A DNA stretch of 64,000 bases from Piezodorus guildinii (GCA_023052935.1 CM041292.1:28717454-28781453), one strand, 5' to 3'. Numbered from the stretch's first letter, positions 48,491-61,803 are shown. Numbers and translations are program-made. The notes: a model not told the origin generated them from the letters alone.

Positions 48491-50075
48491 TGTATTGTGG
48501 AAAAAATTAAACAGTGGTAAATAACAGTTTCTTATTTGATTCACTTTTATTTATTAAAATAATTTCAAAAGAAATTTGTCTTGTATATTTTGCTGTCAAA
48601 ATCTTTTTCATATTTTAACTAAAAATATATTTGAAAAACTATGACGCTTAGAAAAATAAATTATTGCTGAGTTATTATTCAAAGACATTATAGCAGACTT
48701 GATAAGTGTTTTTTTTGTTTTTTTCCAATTTTGACAAATGAACATTTTTTTTTTTATTAATATAGAACAACAAACTCACGTTTTTCACATTTATAGGGTT
48801 CTATGATGAAAATTAGTGTAGTAAAAAAAAAAGTTGATTATTACAAAAAAATGAAACAATTTTTTTCATATGCTTCAGAATTATATAGCCACAATACAAG
48901 GAGAGTTATATTTAATTGATATTCAAACCTGTGAGTAAAAACCTTTTGCCATCCTTAGGAATATATTATAGATATAAAAGAAATTCAGAAAAAGTAAGTA
49001 TTTAAATTTATTTTCATTCTAAAAAACGTTTTGAGCAAAAATTAACATTAGTTTTGAAATGTACCTAGAAAGGTAATGGTTCAAACTATGGTTAATTTAA
49101 GGAGGGAAACCTGATATATTTTTAATATCATATTATATTTCACAATCGATATCTTTCTTTTGATAATGAGTATTTTTTCAATATGACCAATGGATTCAAA
49201 ATCAATGCTAAGACCATAGCTTATGACTTCAAAGATAGCTAAAAAATGAATAATGTTTGTAGTAAGTTATATTTGAAATTATATGCAATAATTATAAAAA
49301 AAAATACAATTAAATATAGTAAATAAATTAATTAAAATGCATTGTGATGAACAAATATTTATTAAATTTTTCATTTGTAGTTATTATGTTCCATCATCAG
49401 GTGTTTCAGTTATTTGTAATGAAATATCAAAATTAAATTGAAATAGACATCAGTTAATATTTGGTCATATTATTTTCAATATTCAGGTTACAGGCATATT
49501 AAAATACGATGGTGGTTCCAGGCCAAGATTAAAATGTCATATGGGTTCCTGACTAATATTAAATTATTTATAAATCAAGTTGTAGTTTATGAATAAATCA
49601 TTACTCATATTTATATTATTATTTTAAAGTACTATAAGTATATTATTATAAGATCTTCGAATTATTAAATATTAAATTAAATCCTTCATTATTACTTTTT
49701 AGGCTATTATTAAAATTTATGGAAAAAAAGAGAAAAAAAAATAAAGACTTAAATACCTATAAAATTTTTAATAATTTCCCCAAAAGGGAAAAAAATACAA
49801 ATTAAAATCAAAAGTCTAATAATCTAATAAAAAAAAAAAAAAAAATCTACCTAAAAACAATTATTTAATTTTTAAAATGCAAATATTATTATGACTGCAA
49901 GCTGAGATTATTTTTTGGTTTATTTTGATTTATAACAATAAAGAAAAAACAATAAGGCCAAATTATTCTTTTAAGTGTTACTCTTTATTTTTTTTTTTTT
50001 AATATTGATATATTTAAAATTCTGAAATAATCTGTCACAACATAGTATTTCAAATAGATAAGCAACATGTAATTT
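48490..50075. other. No recognised gene
   Basis: Very AT-rich, with no recognised feature. Confidence 0.45.
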
Positions 50076-50083
50076 TACATGTA

Positions 50084-53000
50084 TAGCATTTCCAAGTCAA
50101 TTGTAACCTTTTCCAAGTCAAATGTAACCCTTTCCATTTCAAATGTCACCTTTTCCAAGTCAAATGTAACTTTTTCCAAGTCAAATGTAACCTTTTCCAA
50201 GTCAAATGTAACCTTTTCCAAGTCAAATGTAACCCTTTCCATTTCAAATGTCACCTTTTCCAAGTCAAATGTAACTTTTTCCAAGTCAAATGTAACCTTT
50301 TCCAAGTCAAATGTAACCATTTCCAAGTCAAATGTAACCCTTTCCATTTCAAATGTCACCTTTTCCAAGTCAAATGTAACTTTTTCCAAGTCAAATGTAA
50401 CCTTTTCCAAGTCAAATGTAACCTTTTCCAAGTCAAATGTAACCCTTTCCATTTCAAATGTCACCTTTTCCAAGTCAAATGTCACCTTTTCCATTTCAAA
50501 TGTTACCTTTTCCAAGTCAAATGTCACCTTTTTCTTCACTTCTAGCCTTAAATATTCCGTTTTATTTATTTATTTATTGAAAAATAATTAGTTTAATTAA
50601 AATTATGACTTTTTTAATAATTTTGGCATATCCTATCGCTATTTTTTTCTGTTTTTTAGATATTTGATAACAAGTTCTGTTTTTTACGAACTAATATTTA
50701 AAAAAATTAATTATTGTCTATTTAGTTTTAAGATAGTTGTTGATTTTGAATTTTTATAGGGGAGGGGTAGTTTTTGTGAATAATTAACGTGTTTTCGGGT
50801 ATTATAATTACGTTTTTCGAGATGTATTTTTTATCACTCGCGTGCATATTAACTCGCATTTGCTTTTAATGTTTTTTATTGATATAGGGATTAATTAATG
50901 TGCTTTCGGGTGGTTATGATTACGTTTTTCGAGCGGTATTTTTTATCGCCCTCGTTTATTTTAACTAAAATTTACTTTTTATATTTTTTATTGATATAGG
51001 GATAAATTATTGTGCTTTTGGGTGGTTATGATTAAGTTTTTTGAGCTGTATTTTTTATCGCTCATGGGTATTTCAACTCGCATATACTTTTAATGTTTTT
51101 TATAGATATATAGGTTATGAATTGTATTTGCGGGTCTTGTAATTACGTATTTTGAGCTGTATTTTTTATCGCTCATGGGTATTTCAACTCGCATTTACTT
51201 TTTATGTTTTTTATTAATATAGGGATTAATTATTGTGCTTTCGGGTGGTTGTGAATTCGTTTTTCGAGCTGTATTTTTTATCGCTCATAGGTATTTCAAC
51301 TCGCATTTACTTTTTATGTTTTTTATTGATATAGGGATTAATTATTGTGTTTTCGGGTGGTTATGAATACGTTTTTTGAGCTGTATTTTTTATCGCTCAT
51401 GGGTTTTTCAACTCGCATTATTTTTTATGTTTTTTATTGATATAGGGATTAATTAATGTGTTTTCGGGTATTATAATTACGTTTTTCGAGATGTATATTT
51501 TATCGCTCACTTGCATATTAACTCGCATTTATTTTTAATGATTTTTATTGATACAGGGATTAATTAATGTGCTTTCGGGTGGTTATGATTACGTTTTTCG
51601 AGCTGTATTTTTTATCGCTCATGGGTATTTCTACTCGTATTTACTTTTTATGTTTTTTATTGATATAGGGATTAATTATTGTGCTTTCGGGTGGTTATGA
51701 TTAAGTTTTTGATGGATATTGGGATTGATTATTTTGCTTTTAGTTCTCATTATAACGTTGTTGGAATATACATCATTTAGCTTTTTTTTATTTATTTATT
51801 TTTATTTAATATTTTTATTATTATTTTTTTTATAAAAGGATTAGTTATAGTTCCTTTTATAGCGTCCTAAGTAAGTTTTTTCAACTAAATATTTTATAAT
51901 GGACCCACTTTCTCACTTGTTCTTACAATTATCTGATAATTTAATTGAGGAATCGTTTATTCTATTTTCGGGTGTTCTTATAACATTATTTGAACCTTAT
52001 TTGTTATCGCTTTTACTCATTTTAAGTTACTGTTCCTATTTCATAAATATTTGATAGAGGGATCGTTTATAGTGTTTTGGGGAATACTAATACCCTCTAA
52101 TAATAACTAATAGTTTATGACATTTTTTTATAGCTAGTGCACATTTTACCTTAAATAAAAAGTGATCTAGAACAATGCGCAATCGCGATGTAACACCCAG
52201 TTAAGAAAAGTAATCGGAACGTGCAAAAACACAACAAATAATTTTTACTTCAAATTATAACATAATATCTACGGTACGTAGAAATTTCCAAGCGCATAAA
52301 AGATTAATGTTCAAAACACGTAATCAGAATCCCCTAAAACAAAAACAAAGAAACACCACTCTATCAAAATATAAAATGATATTAGCTCTAAGTTGAAACG
52401 AGCGCGAGCTATAGAATAAGCAGTCCAAAAAAAGTTTTTTCATAACCACCCAAAAACACAAGTATAGATCCCCTATAACAATAAAAAGATTAGAAGTAAA
52501 TGCAAGTTGGAATGCGAACAAGCGACAATAAATACAGCTCAAAAAACGTAATTACAACACCCGGAAAGACAATTACTAGCCTATATATCAATAAAAAACA
52601 TTAAAAGTAAATGCGAGTTGAAATACGCATGAGCGATAAAAGATAGAGCTCAAAAAATGTAATCATAACCATCCGAAAGCACAACAATTAATGCCTATAT
52701 CAATAAAAAACATTAAAAGTAAATGCAAGTTGAAATACCCATGAGCGATAAAAAAAACAGCTCGAAAAACGTAATCATAACCACCCGAAAGCACAATAAT
52801 TAATCCCTATATCAATAAAAAACTTTAAAAGTAAACACAAGTTAATTTGCACGCGAGCGATAAAAAATAAATCTCCAAAAACGTAATTATAATACCCGAA
52901 AACACATTAATTATTCCCAAAAACTACCTCCCCCCCTCTAAAAATTCAAAATCAACAACTATTTTAAAACTAAATATTTTTTAAAATATTTGTTCGTAAA

Positions 53001-53347
53001 AAACAGAACTTGATATCAAATATCTAATAAACAGAAAAAAATAGCGATAGGATATGCCAAAATTATTAAAAAAGTCATAATTTTAATTAAACTAATTATT
53101 TTTCAATAAATAAATAAATAAAACGGAATATTTAAGACTAGAAGTGAAGAAAAAGGTGACATTTGACTTGGAAAAGGTAACATTTGAAATGGAAAAGGTG
53201 ACATTTGACTTGGAAAAGGTGACATTTGAAATGGAAAAGGTGACATTTGAAATGGAAAGGGTTACATTTGACTTGGAAAAGGTTACATTTGACTTGGAAA
53301 AAGTTACATTTGACTTGGAAAAGGTTACAATTGACTTGGAAATGCTA
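50084..53347. mobile_element. Foldback element FB-2
   Basis: A longer relative of the element at 9204-11339, with the same ends (TAGCATTTCCAAG / CTTGGAAATGCTA) and a TA on each side. The left arm has about 22 minisatellite units of 21 bp (50084-50535), a linker, and about nine subterminal units of roughly 110 bp marked by GTGCTTTCGGGTGG (50780-51690). A diverged centre lies at about 51720-52560, followed by the inverted set to 52920 and about ten minisatellite units at 53140-53347. Both strands of the minisatellite lack stop codons because the unit is 21 bp. The apparent long reading frames begin at GTG, not ATG, and are not genes. Confidence 0.7.
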
Positions 53348-53349
53348 TA

Positions 53350-53965
53350 TATAATTGAAGTTTGGCAACAACAGATTCGTTAAAGGTAATTATTTCAAAT
53401 ATTCAATTTTTTTTTTTCAACTTACTTTCCTTATTTCATTGAAGATAAAACATTTTTATTTAGTTTATTGCCATATTTGGTATAGCTAAAAAAATATGAT
53501 AGATATTATTAAGCATTCAGTGAATTATTTGTAATTATGTAGCCTACTGTAATAAAAATACTGTAGGTAATATATTATATGAAAACAAGTATTAATAGAG
53601 CTGAGGTATATGTTGTTGGAATCATACACTCTAATCTGAAACTTTAAATGTTAGACAATAACATATTAAATACATGATGGTCTTATATACCTAAATCCAA
53701 TCAAAAATGGATTTATTTTGAAAATATATAAATAATCATTTTAATTTGAAGTTAACTTGAATATAACTTTTGTTATAATATGTTGCTATATAAAAACAAA
53801 AAGTAGGTAGCTATGCATGAAGAGCAGGAGTATTTCGAGATATGATTTTCGAAATCAGGGAAAAATATCCTGTTGCTTATCGAATCTCTACAAATAGATA
53901 CTCTTTAAAATGGGTAATATTGAGCATGATCTCAGCCAAATTACCTTCTTGAACAGCCATTAGTT
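53350..53965. other. No recognised gene
   Basis: AT-rich with no recognised feature. Confidence 0.45.
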
Positions 53966-53967
53966 TA

Positions 53968-54668
53968 CTTTATTACTATATATGGAGTATTTAGTATGGG
54001 AAAGTATTGTAATTGTGAAAATATTTGAATCCGTGTTTTCACTAGAGATATATTTAGGATCCCAAATTACCAGGTTTTCTTATAAAAAAACAAAAAAAAA
54101 AACAAAGGCTTAAACAATTTTAATTAGACTCACTATATTCATGTAAAATTCAATGGGCTTTAATATCTTATATGTTTTATTCAGATTAAAATAGTCTGAT
54201 AGGGCTTACATGCCGAGTTTTCAATATTCTTCTTCTAATAATAAAGTATAATAATAAAGTACTTTTATTTTTGTTTAGGGCTGGAGAAATTAACCATTTC
54301 ATATTGCTATTATTGATTACAAAAAAACCAATGTATATGTGGTAGCCGATTGGACATTATTTTTTTGGACATTTTTTAAAAATAAGAATAGATGAAATAT
54401 GTAGATTTACAGTATACTGTTGAAAAGCAACAGATAAAAAAAAATTTATAATATATACAAAGTCATAAAAGATAATGGAGAGTTATAAAAAGTGGATACA
54501 ACTGATTATATGGGGTAAATAATAACCTCTATTCTTAGATTATTTAATCTGAAACACATGTTTCCATTAAAGCTCAATTTAATTCTTTAACATGTTTTGA
54601 AACTCTACCTTTATTTAATTGTACTTAAATTGGTTTTAACTACAGAGGTAAATGAAAGTTGAATGTTG
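53968..54668 (+). mobile_element. Family A repeat, internally deleted copy
   Basis: Begins TATATATGGAGTATTTAGTA near GGGAAAGTATTGTAATTGTG. It contains TAGGGCTTACATGCCGAG and ends GAGGTAAATGAAAGTTGAAT, a decayed form of the terminal motif. Confidence 0.55.
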
Positions 54669-54689
54669 AGATCACCAGATTTTTTTAAT

Positions 54690-57547
54690 GCTACTTATGT
54701 CACATGAACATGATATTGAACAAAATCCTTGGCAGTGTAATATTTGATCGTAATTTAACTGGCACTTTATCTTAGGTAGCTGAATGAAAAAAGAAGTGTC
54801 TAAATGAGACTAAATATGAATCTGGCAAATCAAGTTTATAAATTTATGTAGAAACAATTATTTTAAGAAATAATTATAACAGTTGTATAACAGGATAGAA
54901 ACGGATATCCATTTTGAGCAGGAGGGTTAAGAACAATGATTCAACATAGTAGTTCTACGAAGAATAGCAACTTAAAATTAACAGGCAATATTATATAAGA
55001 GAGGTGTTACAGTTCTTAGGGGTTGTAACATAAAGATGTTAGAATGTGTTCATGTTAAGTTAAAAAGTGAATCCAAGGATTTTAATATGATACATAAGAA
55101 AATAACAATCAGAATGATTTAATTAATGAAATTCTCAGATACAATTTATCTGCTCCTTTGAGTAGGGAAACACAATTGACTGAGAAGGTAAACATTTAAT
55201 TTTCCCTTTTGGACATAGGTTAGTCACATCTTGTTTGTCGAACATTAACATTTTCTTAAGATATAGAATAAATTCAATGACACAGAGACCAAACACAATT
55301 TTTATTGACTTACATATGTGCTAGTCCTCTAAGGTATAATTTATTTTTAAAAAAAGGAACTTAACCTAAACATTGTGATAATAAATGCCCCAACAGACAC
55401 CAACATTTTAATAATAATACTAGTAGATTTAGGTGGATTTTATAAAATTTAGGTTAACTTTAATGTAACAGTCATTGTTAGACAAAGTATTTTGTGCAAA
55501 TATACAAGAAACATCAAGTTACACCAACAATGAGGTATTCCCTCAAAGGGTTAAACTCTTTGTTTAAGAAGCTACAAAATTATACATATGAAATTCATCG
55601 TCCCAAAATAAAATTTACTTTTCTCTCTCTCTCTTTTTAAAACCATATTTGTTGCTTAAAAGAAATTTTTACTATTTTTTTTTTTTTTATTATTTAGGGC
55701 TTTAATCATTCAGTAATTTTTAAATACATGTTTCCTACCTAAACTTAAAATCTGTGAATGACATGGGCTAAACAGATAATTTATCTTGATCATGAGAAAC
55801 TTATGAAATCAAAATATTGACTGAAATTTCAATGCTTTTTTATCTTCTTAAGAAATGTTATTTGTATTTCAAAGTAATATTAGTAAAATTATTGCTGATA
55901 AAAAAAACAAATTAGTATTTAGATTAATAAAACTAATGGCAAAGTTTCAGAAGTTAGTAATTTTTTTTTAAATATTTAAATAATATTGCAAATGTTTCAT
56001 ATAAATCAATATTTAAACCTTGAAAATTATATCGTACTCAATAAGAATTTACTGTTAAAAAAACAAAAGTCTGTTTTAAGCAATTTTGGGACTTCCTGCA
56101 CAGAAATTATACTTCAAAATTACCTCTATCTCAAGAAACTGACATGAATCAAATGATTTTATTTTATAAATATCATCATCATTATTTTGAACCCTTCTAA
56201 TTTTGATCTAATTATATTCTTAAACATATGTCCCAACTTAAGTTGAAGTTTTCTACTGAATATAGTATTAACTTTAAATATATTTTAAACAAGTAAATAT
56301 ATATTCCATAGTTAATTAACTAATTTTAAGATAAGAGTGTAGTAAAATATACCAACTAATAATGAAAGAAAAATAGAGGTTCCAAGAAGTTAGGAGGAGC
56401 TGTGCATAATTTATCCAGAATGTTTAATTTAACATGGTCACTCCAACAGAATAAACACTGGAAACATTTACACTGGTTTATCTGCAATTTTAATTATTCA
56501 CTCACCACTTCCAGTTAGAAATTTAAACTTCAGTAATTATTTACAGATTCTACATAATTTAATTGTGCTTGCAACTACCAAAAGTGTAACAAAACAACTC
56601 TGTTGAGCCCAGGATAATACTAAGATTATAATAAACACGATAATTCTGTCTATTATAATAGTTCGTCTTATGATCTATTTATTATTTATGAAGTTAAATT
56701 TTTCCGCCTTGCATTAGATCAAAGGCAATAATATGGAGAAATAGATACTTTAAAATATTACTGTAGACTTTGACTGATGATATACTGTTGTATAACAAAA
56801 TAAAGATATATAATTAAAAAAACACGAAGGCTTTAAAAGGTATGCCTAAATGTATAATTGGTATCTTGACCATCCAATATACTTGAGAAACAATAATATT
56901 AGTATGATTAAGCTCAACTGCCGTAGTATTCTTTGGTTTCCTTTAATAGTAAGTGAAATATTAAAATGTTAGTTAACTCATCATTGACATGGTGGCAATG
57001 GCTACTAATTTACAATCTGTTTTATGCTGATTTATCATTTCTTTTATATTACATACCTGAATCCAGTACAGAAATCATAACCTTTTCAAAATTAAAGACA
57101 AAAATTTGTTCACACCACTTACACTTCTTATTATAATTATTTGTAATACATTTTTTTAATCCCGCAATAGTTCACTTTAGTATTTTTTAATTAGAGATCA
57201 TAGGTGAAATTATTTTGAATGCCAAAGGTAATGGCAACACTGCTTTGAAAAAAAATAAAATTAATTGTGATCAATAAATAAGATCAAGGAATCAGGTAAT
57301 ACTGATGAAATTTTTACAAGTTCTACAGATAGAACTATTTATATATTTAAAAAAAAAAATAATATTGTACTATATGAATATTTAAAAAAGAAAGAATTAT
57401 AATTTACAAAATAAATATAATTATTATATTTATATACACAATATATTTTATTTGTAAGTTAAAATTAGCACATTAATGAAGAATCAGAACATGAAAAATA
57501 AAAAAAGGAGCTAATTTAATGAAATATTTGAATAAAAAGACAAGTTC

Positions 57548-57614
<67 letters not shown>

Positions 57615-58440
57615 TATTAAGATAATTAGTTATAAATAGACAAATATATCAAAGAATTAGCCAAAGTTAATAAAAACAGGAAAAAACTTAATAGTGAGAA
57701 ACATTAATAATAATTTAAATTAAATGTAAAAACTAAATAAAAAAAATATAAAGGGTTATTGTCACTTTTTAATTTGTAATATGTGTCTCATAGCAATGTG
57801 TAATTTTGCCTTATTGCACATGTTTTTATTGACATTTTAAATTGTTTTCAAATTATTTTATTATTTCTTCAACCACTATTAACTTTGTTTTAATACTTAA
57901 CTGATCTGTGTAAGTTAAAGACAATTTTTGAGACATTGATTTTTTCAATGGCCTATAAACTACAAATTCACTTGAAGAAATTTTGAAAATTTTCACAAAA
58001 TATTTTAAATAAAATACGATCAGACAAAATATTTTCATAATTATCTAAACAATCTTAAAATCCTATAACTCATACATCAAGTCAGTGTTGACAACTCTTC
58101 ACACTGATATACCAATTATAGGGAGTCCAAGGTTATTATTTTTAACATGATATTTTTCTTTCAACTCTTTGAAAGTGAATATTTGAGAATGACCTTAATA
58201 ATGGACCAGTGTATAATCTTATTAATCATATATGTCAGTGATTTAATGAAGAAAACAAAGTGGCTAGGAATATTTCCATAAAAATATTATTGTTGCAATA
58301 AAATGCATGTGACAATATAATTATAAAACTAAAATATTATTTTAATAAACTTAATTAATTGCGGTAACTTTTTTAGTTCTTGTAGAGCCATCTTCGAAAT
58401 ATATAAAAAGAATTTGTCATGTTTGTTGTTATATATATAT
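54690..58440. other. Long stretch without recognised genes
   Basis: AT-rich, apparently single-copy within the window, with no open frame above about 61 codons and no repeat shared with other regions. A (TA)n run of about 27 units lies at 57555-57608. It could be intergenic DNA or an intron of a gene outside the window. Confidence 0.5.
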
Positions 58441-58446
58441 ATATAT

Positions 58447-59062
58447 ATATTGTTTGATCAGTTCTCGACTGTTGATAATTTAAGTTTGTGTTGTTCTTAG
58501 GTTGCAGTCAATGAATAAACAGTTTTATCTATGCGACGTTTCGAGAATTTATTGTTCTCATAATCATGCCTTAACAGTGGAAAAAAACAGAACATTAATA
58601 TTATTGTACAATAATTAATATATGATGTTATTGTTAAAGATATAAAAAAGAGTACATTGAACAATGAATATTAATACAGTAGGTACATAGATATTTTAAA
58701 TTAGGATTTACATTATTATAAAATTACTTACAATTTTGGACAAAATAGTGTCTTAATTAGGCATGTTAAGCCTACAAGCTTTGAAAGAACACTGAAAAAG
58801 TAAAAAAGGAATCGTTCAAGTATGGAAGATTTTCCAGGAATTTATGATGACGTCAGGTGTCTGGGGTATTCTCCCTCCTATTGTTGAGTTGTTTTCGTTT
58901 TATTTCGTATTATTATTAAGACGTTTATTTTATTTTTTAAAATTTTAATATGTGTTTATCAAATTCGAGTAACATGCATTTAGGTTTTGGACATCCGATT
59001 TTTTATTTATGGCGCGATTTTTATATTTCTCTATGGTAATCATTTCTTTAAAATTTCGTTTG
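58447..59062 (-). repeat. Penelope-type long terminal repeat, 3' copy (window part)
   Basis: Identical by eye to 63385-64000, at a constant offset of 4938 bp, in direct orientation. The repeat covers the 3' non-coding end and, from 58945 upward, the last codons of the endonuclease. Such pseudo-LTRs, formed by head-to-tail partial copies, are typical of Penelope-like elements. The true repeat may extend beyond the window edge. A (TA)n microsatellite borders it on the left, as a possible insertion site. Confidence 0.85.
58533..58570 (-). ncRNA. Hammerhead-ribozyme-like motif in Penelope repeat (3' copy)
   Basis: On the minus strand a perfect GAGAA/TTCTC stem is followed by GAAACGTCGC, matching the GAAA box and GUC cleavage site of small Penelope hammerheads. 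The first box reads ATTATGA (or TGATTAT if the full stem is kept) instead of CTGATGA. It is therefore either a degenerate ribozyme or a variant. The position, inside the terminal repeat, is where such ribozymes occur in this retroelement class. Confidence 0.5.
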
Positions 59063-59879
59063 AAGCTGTTTTTTTCATAATGAATAATTTTCGGTGAGTG
59101 AAATTTAAATGAATGTCCCGTTTTTCTGAAATGAGTAGTGAGGGCAGTTTGGTCAGGTTTATTTGGGTCTTTTTTAATTGAAGTGCAGCTATATTTGTGT
59201 TGGTATACTCTCCTTTTTAAATATTGTTCCGATGTTCCAAAATAAGACTTTCCGCATTTGTCTTCACAAGGTATTTCGTATACTACATTTGATTGAAGGT
59301 CTAATTTGTCGGAATCTTTAGTTTTTGTAAATAATTTTGATAAAGTATTTATATTTTTGTACGTAATGGCAGAATCACTATTATTTCTGTTAATGTTAAG
59401 TGCTTTTGCAAGTTTTTCGGAAAGTGTGGGTATGTATGGGATAGTGTAATATATTTTGGTGCTGTTCTCATTGTGTTGTTGTTTTTGTGACGTTGGTATC
59501 TGTTTTAGTAGTTTACATATGAGTTTGTGTGGATAACCATTTTCTAAAAAGAGGTCAACTACTTTATTTTCCGCAATTTTTTGGTATTTTTTTGAGGTTA
59601 ATTTTCTCGCTCGATCTATTAAATTTTTTGCTGTGTTGATTTTATACCTATTAGGACATTGACTTTTATAGTGGATGTATCTACCGGAATGAATAGGCTT
59701 TTGCCACCACTTGGTTTCTATTTCCCCGTTTTGTTTGTGAATTAAGAGTATGTCTAAAAATGGTAAACTATTGTTAGTTTCATGTTCAATCGTAAATGTC
59801 AGTCTGTGTGAATATTTGTTAAATTCAGTTAATATAATATCTTCTTCATTATTTTTTGTGGGTATTGCGGTTATGATGC
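58945..59879 (-). CDS. Penelope-like element, C-terminal part (RT end and GIY-YIG endonuclease)
   Basis: Second half of the reading frame that starts at 63330, separated from the first half by the LINE insertion. It continues from DDIITAIP with the thumb region (LTFTIEHETNNSLPFLDILL, then a WWQKP...YIHYKS segment). The GIY-YIG nuclease follows: VVYEIPC at about 59270-59290, CGKSYFGTSEQYLKRR, a downstream H, and later LTTHFRKTGHSF and a glutamate in EMITIEKYK. It ends at TAA, 58945-58947. The frame is open throughout. The endonuclease normally nicks the target for target-primed reverse transcription. Here it is cut off from its RT core, so it is non-functional as part of this gene. Confidence 0.85.
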
Positions 59880-60145
59880 AATACCCACAAAAAATAATGA
59901 AGAAGATATTATATTAACTGAATTTAACAAATATTCACACAGACTGACATTTACGATTGAACATGAAACTAACAATAGTTTACCATTTTTAGACATACTC
60001 TTAATTCACAAACAAAACGGGGAAATAGAAACCAAGTGGTGGCAAAAGCCTATTCATTCCGGTAGATACATCCACTATAAAAGTCAATGTCCTAATAGGT
60101 ATAAAATCAACACAGCAAAAAATTTAATAGATCGAGCGAGAAAAT
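59601..60145. repeat. Perfect 268-bp inverted repeat at LINE 5' junction
   Basis: 59601-59868 (Penelope endonuclease region, minus-strand sense) is repeated without visible mismatch in inverted orientation at 59878-60145. The two arms are separated by 9 bp (GGTTATGAT). The right arm is directly followed by a further direct copy (60145-60166) of the target edge found at 59857-59878. A transcript in either direction would fold into a long hairpin. Confidence 0.9.
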
Positions 60146-60166
60146 GTGGGTATTGCGGTTATGATG

Positions 60167-61790
60167 AACAACACTTTCACGGCATCTTAAATACGGAAAA
60201 TAATAATCAATCTCCTCTCTCTGAATATCAGAGCGCTGAACCATGGATAGACGCACCGAGAAAAGAGGAAGTCGAAATGGCGATAGGAAATTTAAAACGT
60301 TATAAGGCCGCAGGAAATATAATATCACGAGTGAATTAATCAAGGCGTGTGGAGAAGCGGGCGTTTCCAAAATACATTTTTTAGTTAAAAAGATCTGGGA
60401 AACTGAAAAAATGCCCGAAGAATGGAAAGAATCAATACTTATTCCGATTCACAAAAAAGGACAGAGGTCGGATTGTAACAACTATCGGGGGATCTCTCTT
60501 CTTCCAGTATGCTATAAAATATTCTCGTCAATTCTAACTAGTCGAATCACGGAATACGCTGAGGAAATTATCGGAGATTACCAATGTGGTTTTAGGCGGA
60601 ATCGCTCGACTATTGACCAAATATTTTCCTTACGTCAAATATTAGAGAAAAAATTGGAATACAACGGTGTAGTCCATCAACTTTATATCGATTTTAAAAA
60701 GGCTTATGATTCAATAGATCGTCAGAAGCTATATAACATCATGATTGAACAGGGAATACCTAGAAAGTTAGTAAACCTAGTAGAGATGTGTTTGTCAGAA
60801 ACATTCCATAAAGTTAGAATCGGTCATAATTACTCCGAGAGATTTGAGGTGCGATCGGGTTTGAAACAGGGTGACTCCCTATCACCTGTGTTATTTAATA
60901 TAGCTTTAGAATATGTCATAGAAAAGGTGATGTGTACCGAGAAGGGCTTAAATATGGGTGACAAGATTCCGGTTTTAGGGTATGCCGATGATCTGGTACT
61001 GCTAGGTGAAGACACGGAAACCATACAACTAAATACAAGTGTGTTAATAAAAACCGGTAAAGAAATAGGACTCGAATTAAATACCGATAAAACGAAGTAT
61101 ATGATTAGTAGCAGAAACGGTGTCGATCTTGGTGATATTGATGTATCAGGTCATACTTTTGAACACGTAGAGAAATTCAAGTATTTAGGTTCAATTATAA
61201 CTAGAAAAAATGAAATCCAGGAAGAAATAAAGTCCCGGTTAAAGGTGGGAAATGCGTGTTATTATTCAGTTGCTAAGTTACTTAGTTCGCGGCTTCTATC
61301 TAAAAACTTAAAGATTAGAATTTATAAAACTATCATTCTTCCAACGGTTCTTTACGGATGTGAAACGTGGCCGCTTACTTTAAAGGATGAACAACGGCTT
61401 AAGGTTTTCGAAAATAAGGTATTGCGTAAAATATTTGGTCCAAAGAGAGATGGGGCCACTGGAGAGTTTAGAAGGTTACATAACGCGGAATTGCGGAACT
61501 TGCATCCTGTTAATATAATTGAGTTGATTGCATCGCGGAGACTCAAATGGGCGAGTAAAGTTGTTGGGCTCGATGACGAGCGGATTCCGAGAAAGTTGGT
61601 ATTTGCTGATCTGACTGGTAGGCGTCCGAAAGGCAGGCCGAGGCGTCGATGGGAGGATTGCGTTAAGGCTGATCTCGGGAGCTTGGGCTTGAATGGTGAG
61701 CATTGGACGAGTCTGTGTAGGCGGAATTTGGTGGTATCGGCATCGAACCTTCGGGTTCGCTAAGCCTGTTATTATTATTATTATTATTAT
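60167..61790 (+). pseudogene. 5'-truncated LINE inserted into the Penelope element
   Basis: Non-LTR retrotransposon reverse transcriptase, lacking the endonuclease and the true start. Its 5' part (EPWIDAPRKEEVEMAIGNLK) is joined by one frameshift near 60318 to a frame open to the TAA at 61761. Motifs in order are the NYRGISLLP fingers, QCGFRRNRST, the LYIDFKKAYDS motif A (about 60680), GLKQGDSLSP, the YADD catalytic motif (60981-60992), KYLGSIIT, VLYGCETWPLT, and a basic GRPRRRWED tail. The 3' end is a (TTA)n tail (61769-61790). The TSD is TATTGCGGTTATGATG (59863-59878 and 61791-61806). The 450-residue frame that can be opened at ATG 60411 is not a natural start. Clade not assigned. Confidence 0.85.
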
Positions 61791-61803
61791 TATTGCGGTT
61801 ATG

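Noticed and set aside
50084..50535. CRISPR-like array of short repeats
   Set aside because: The units are contiguous with no unique spacers and the genome is eukaryotic. It is a minisatellite.
50075..50591. Open frames of 154-170 codons on both strands with VTFDLEK / SKSNVTF repeats (also at 9162, 11136 and 53144)
   Set aside because: They are translations of a 21-bp minisatellite, open on both strands because the unit is a multiple of three. The frames start at GTG, not ATG, and lie in the arms of foldback elements.
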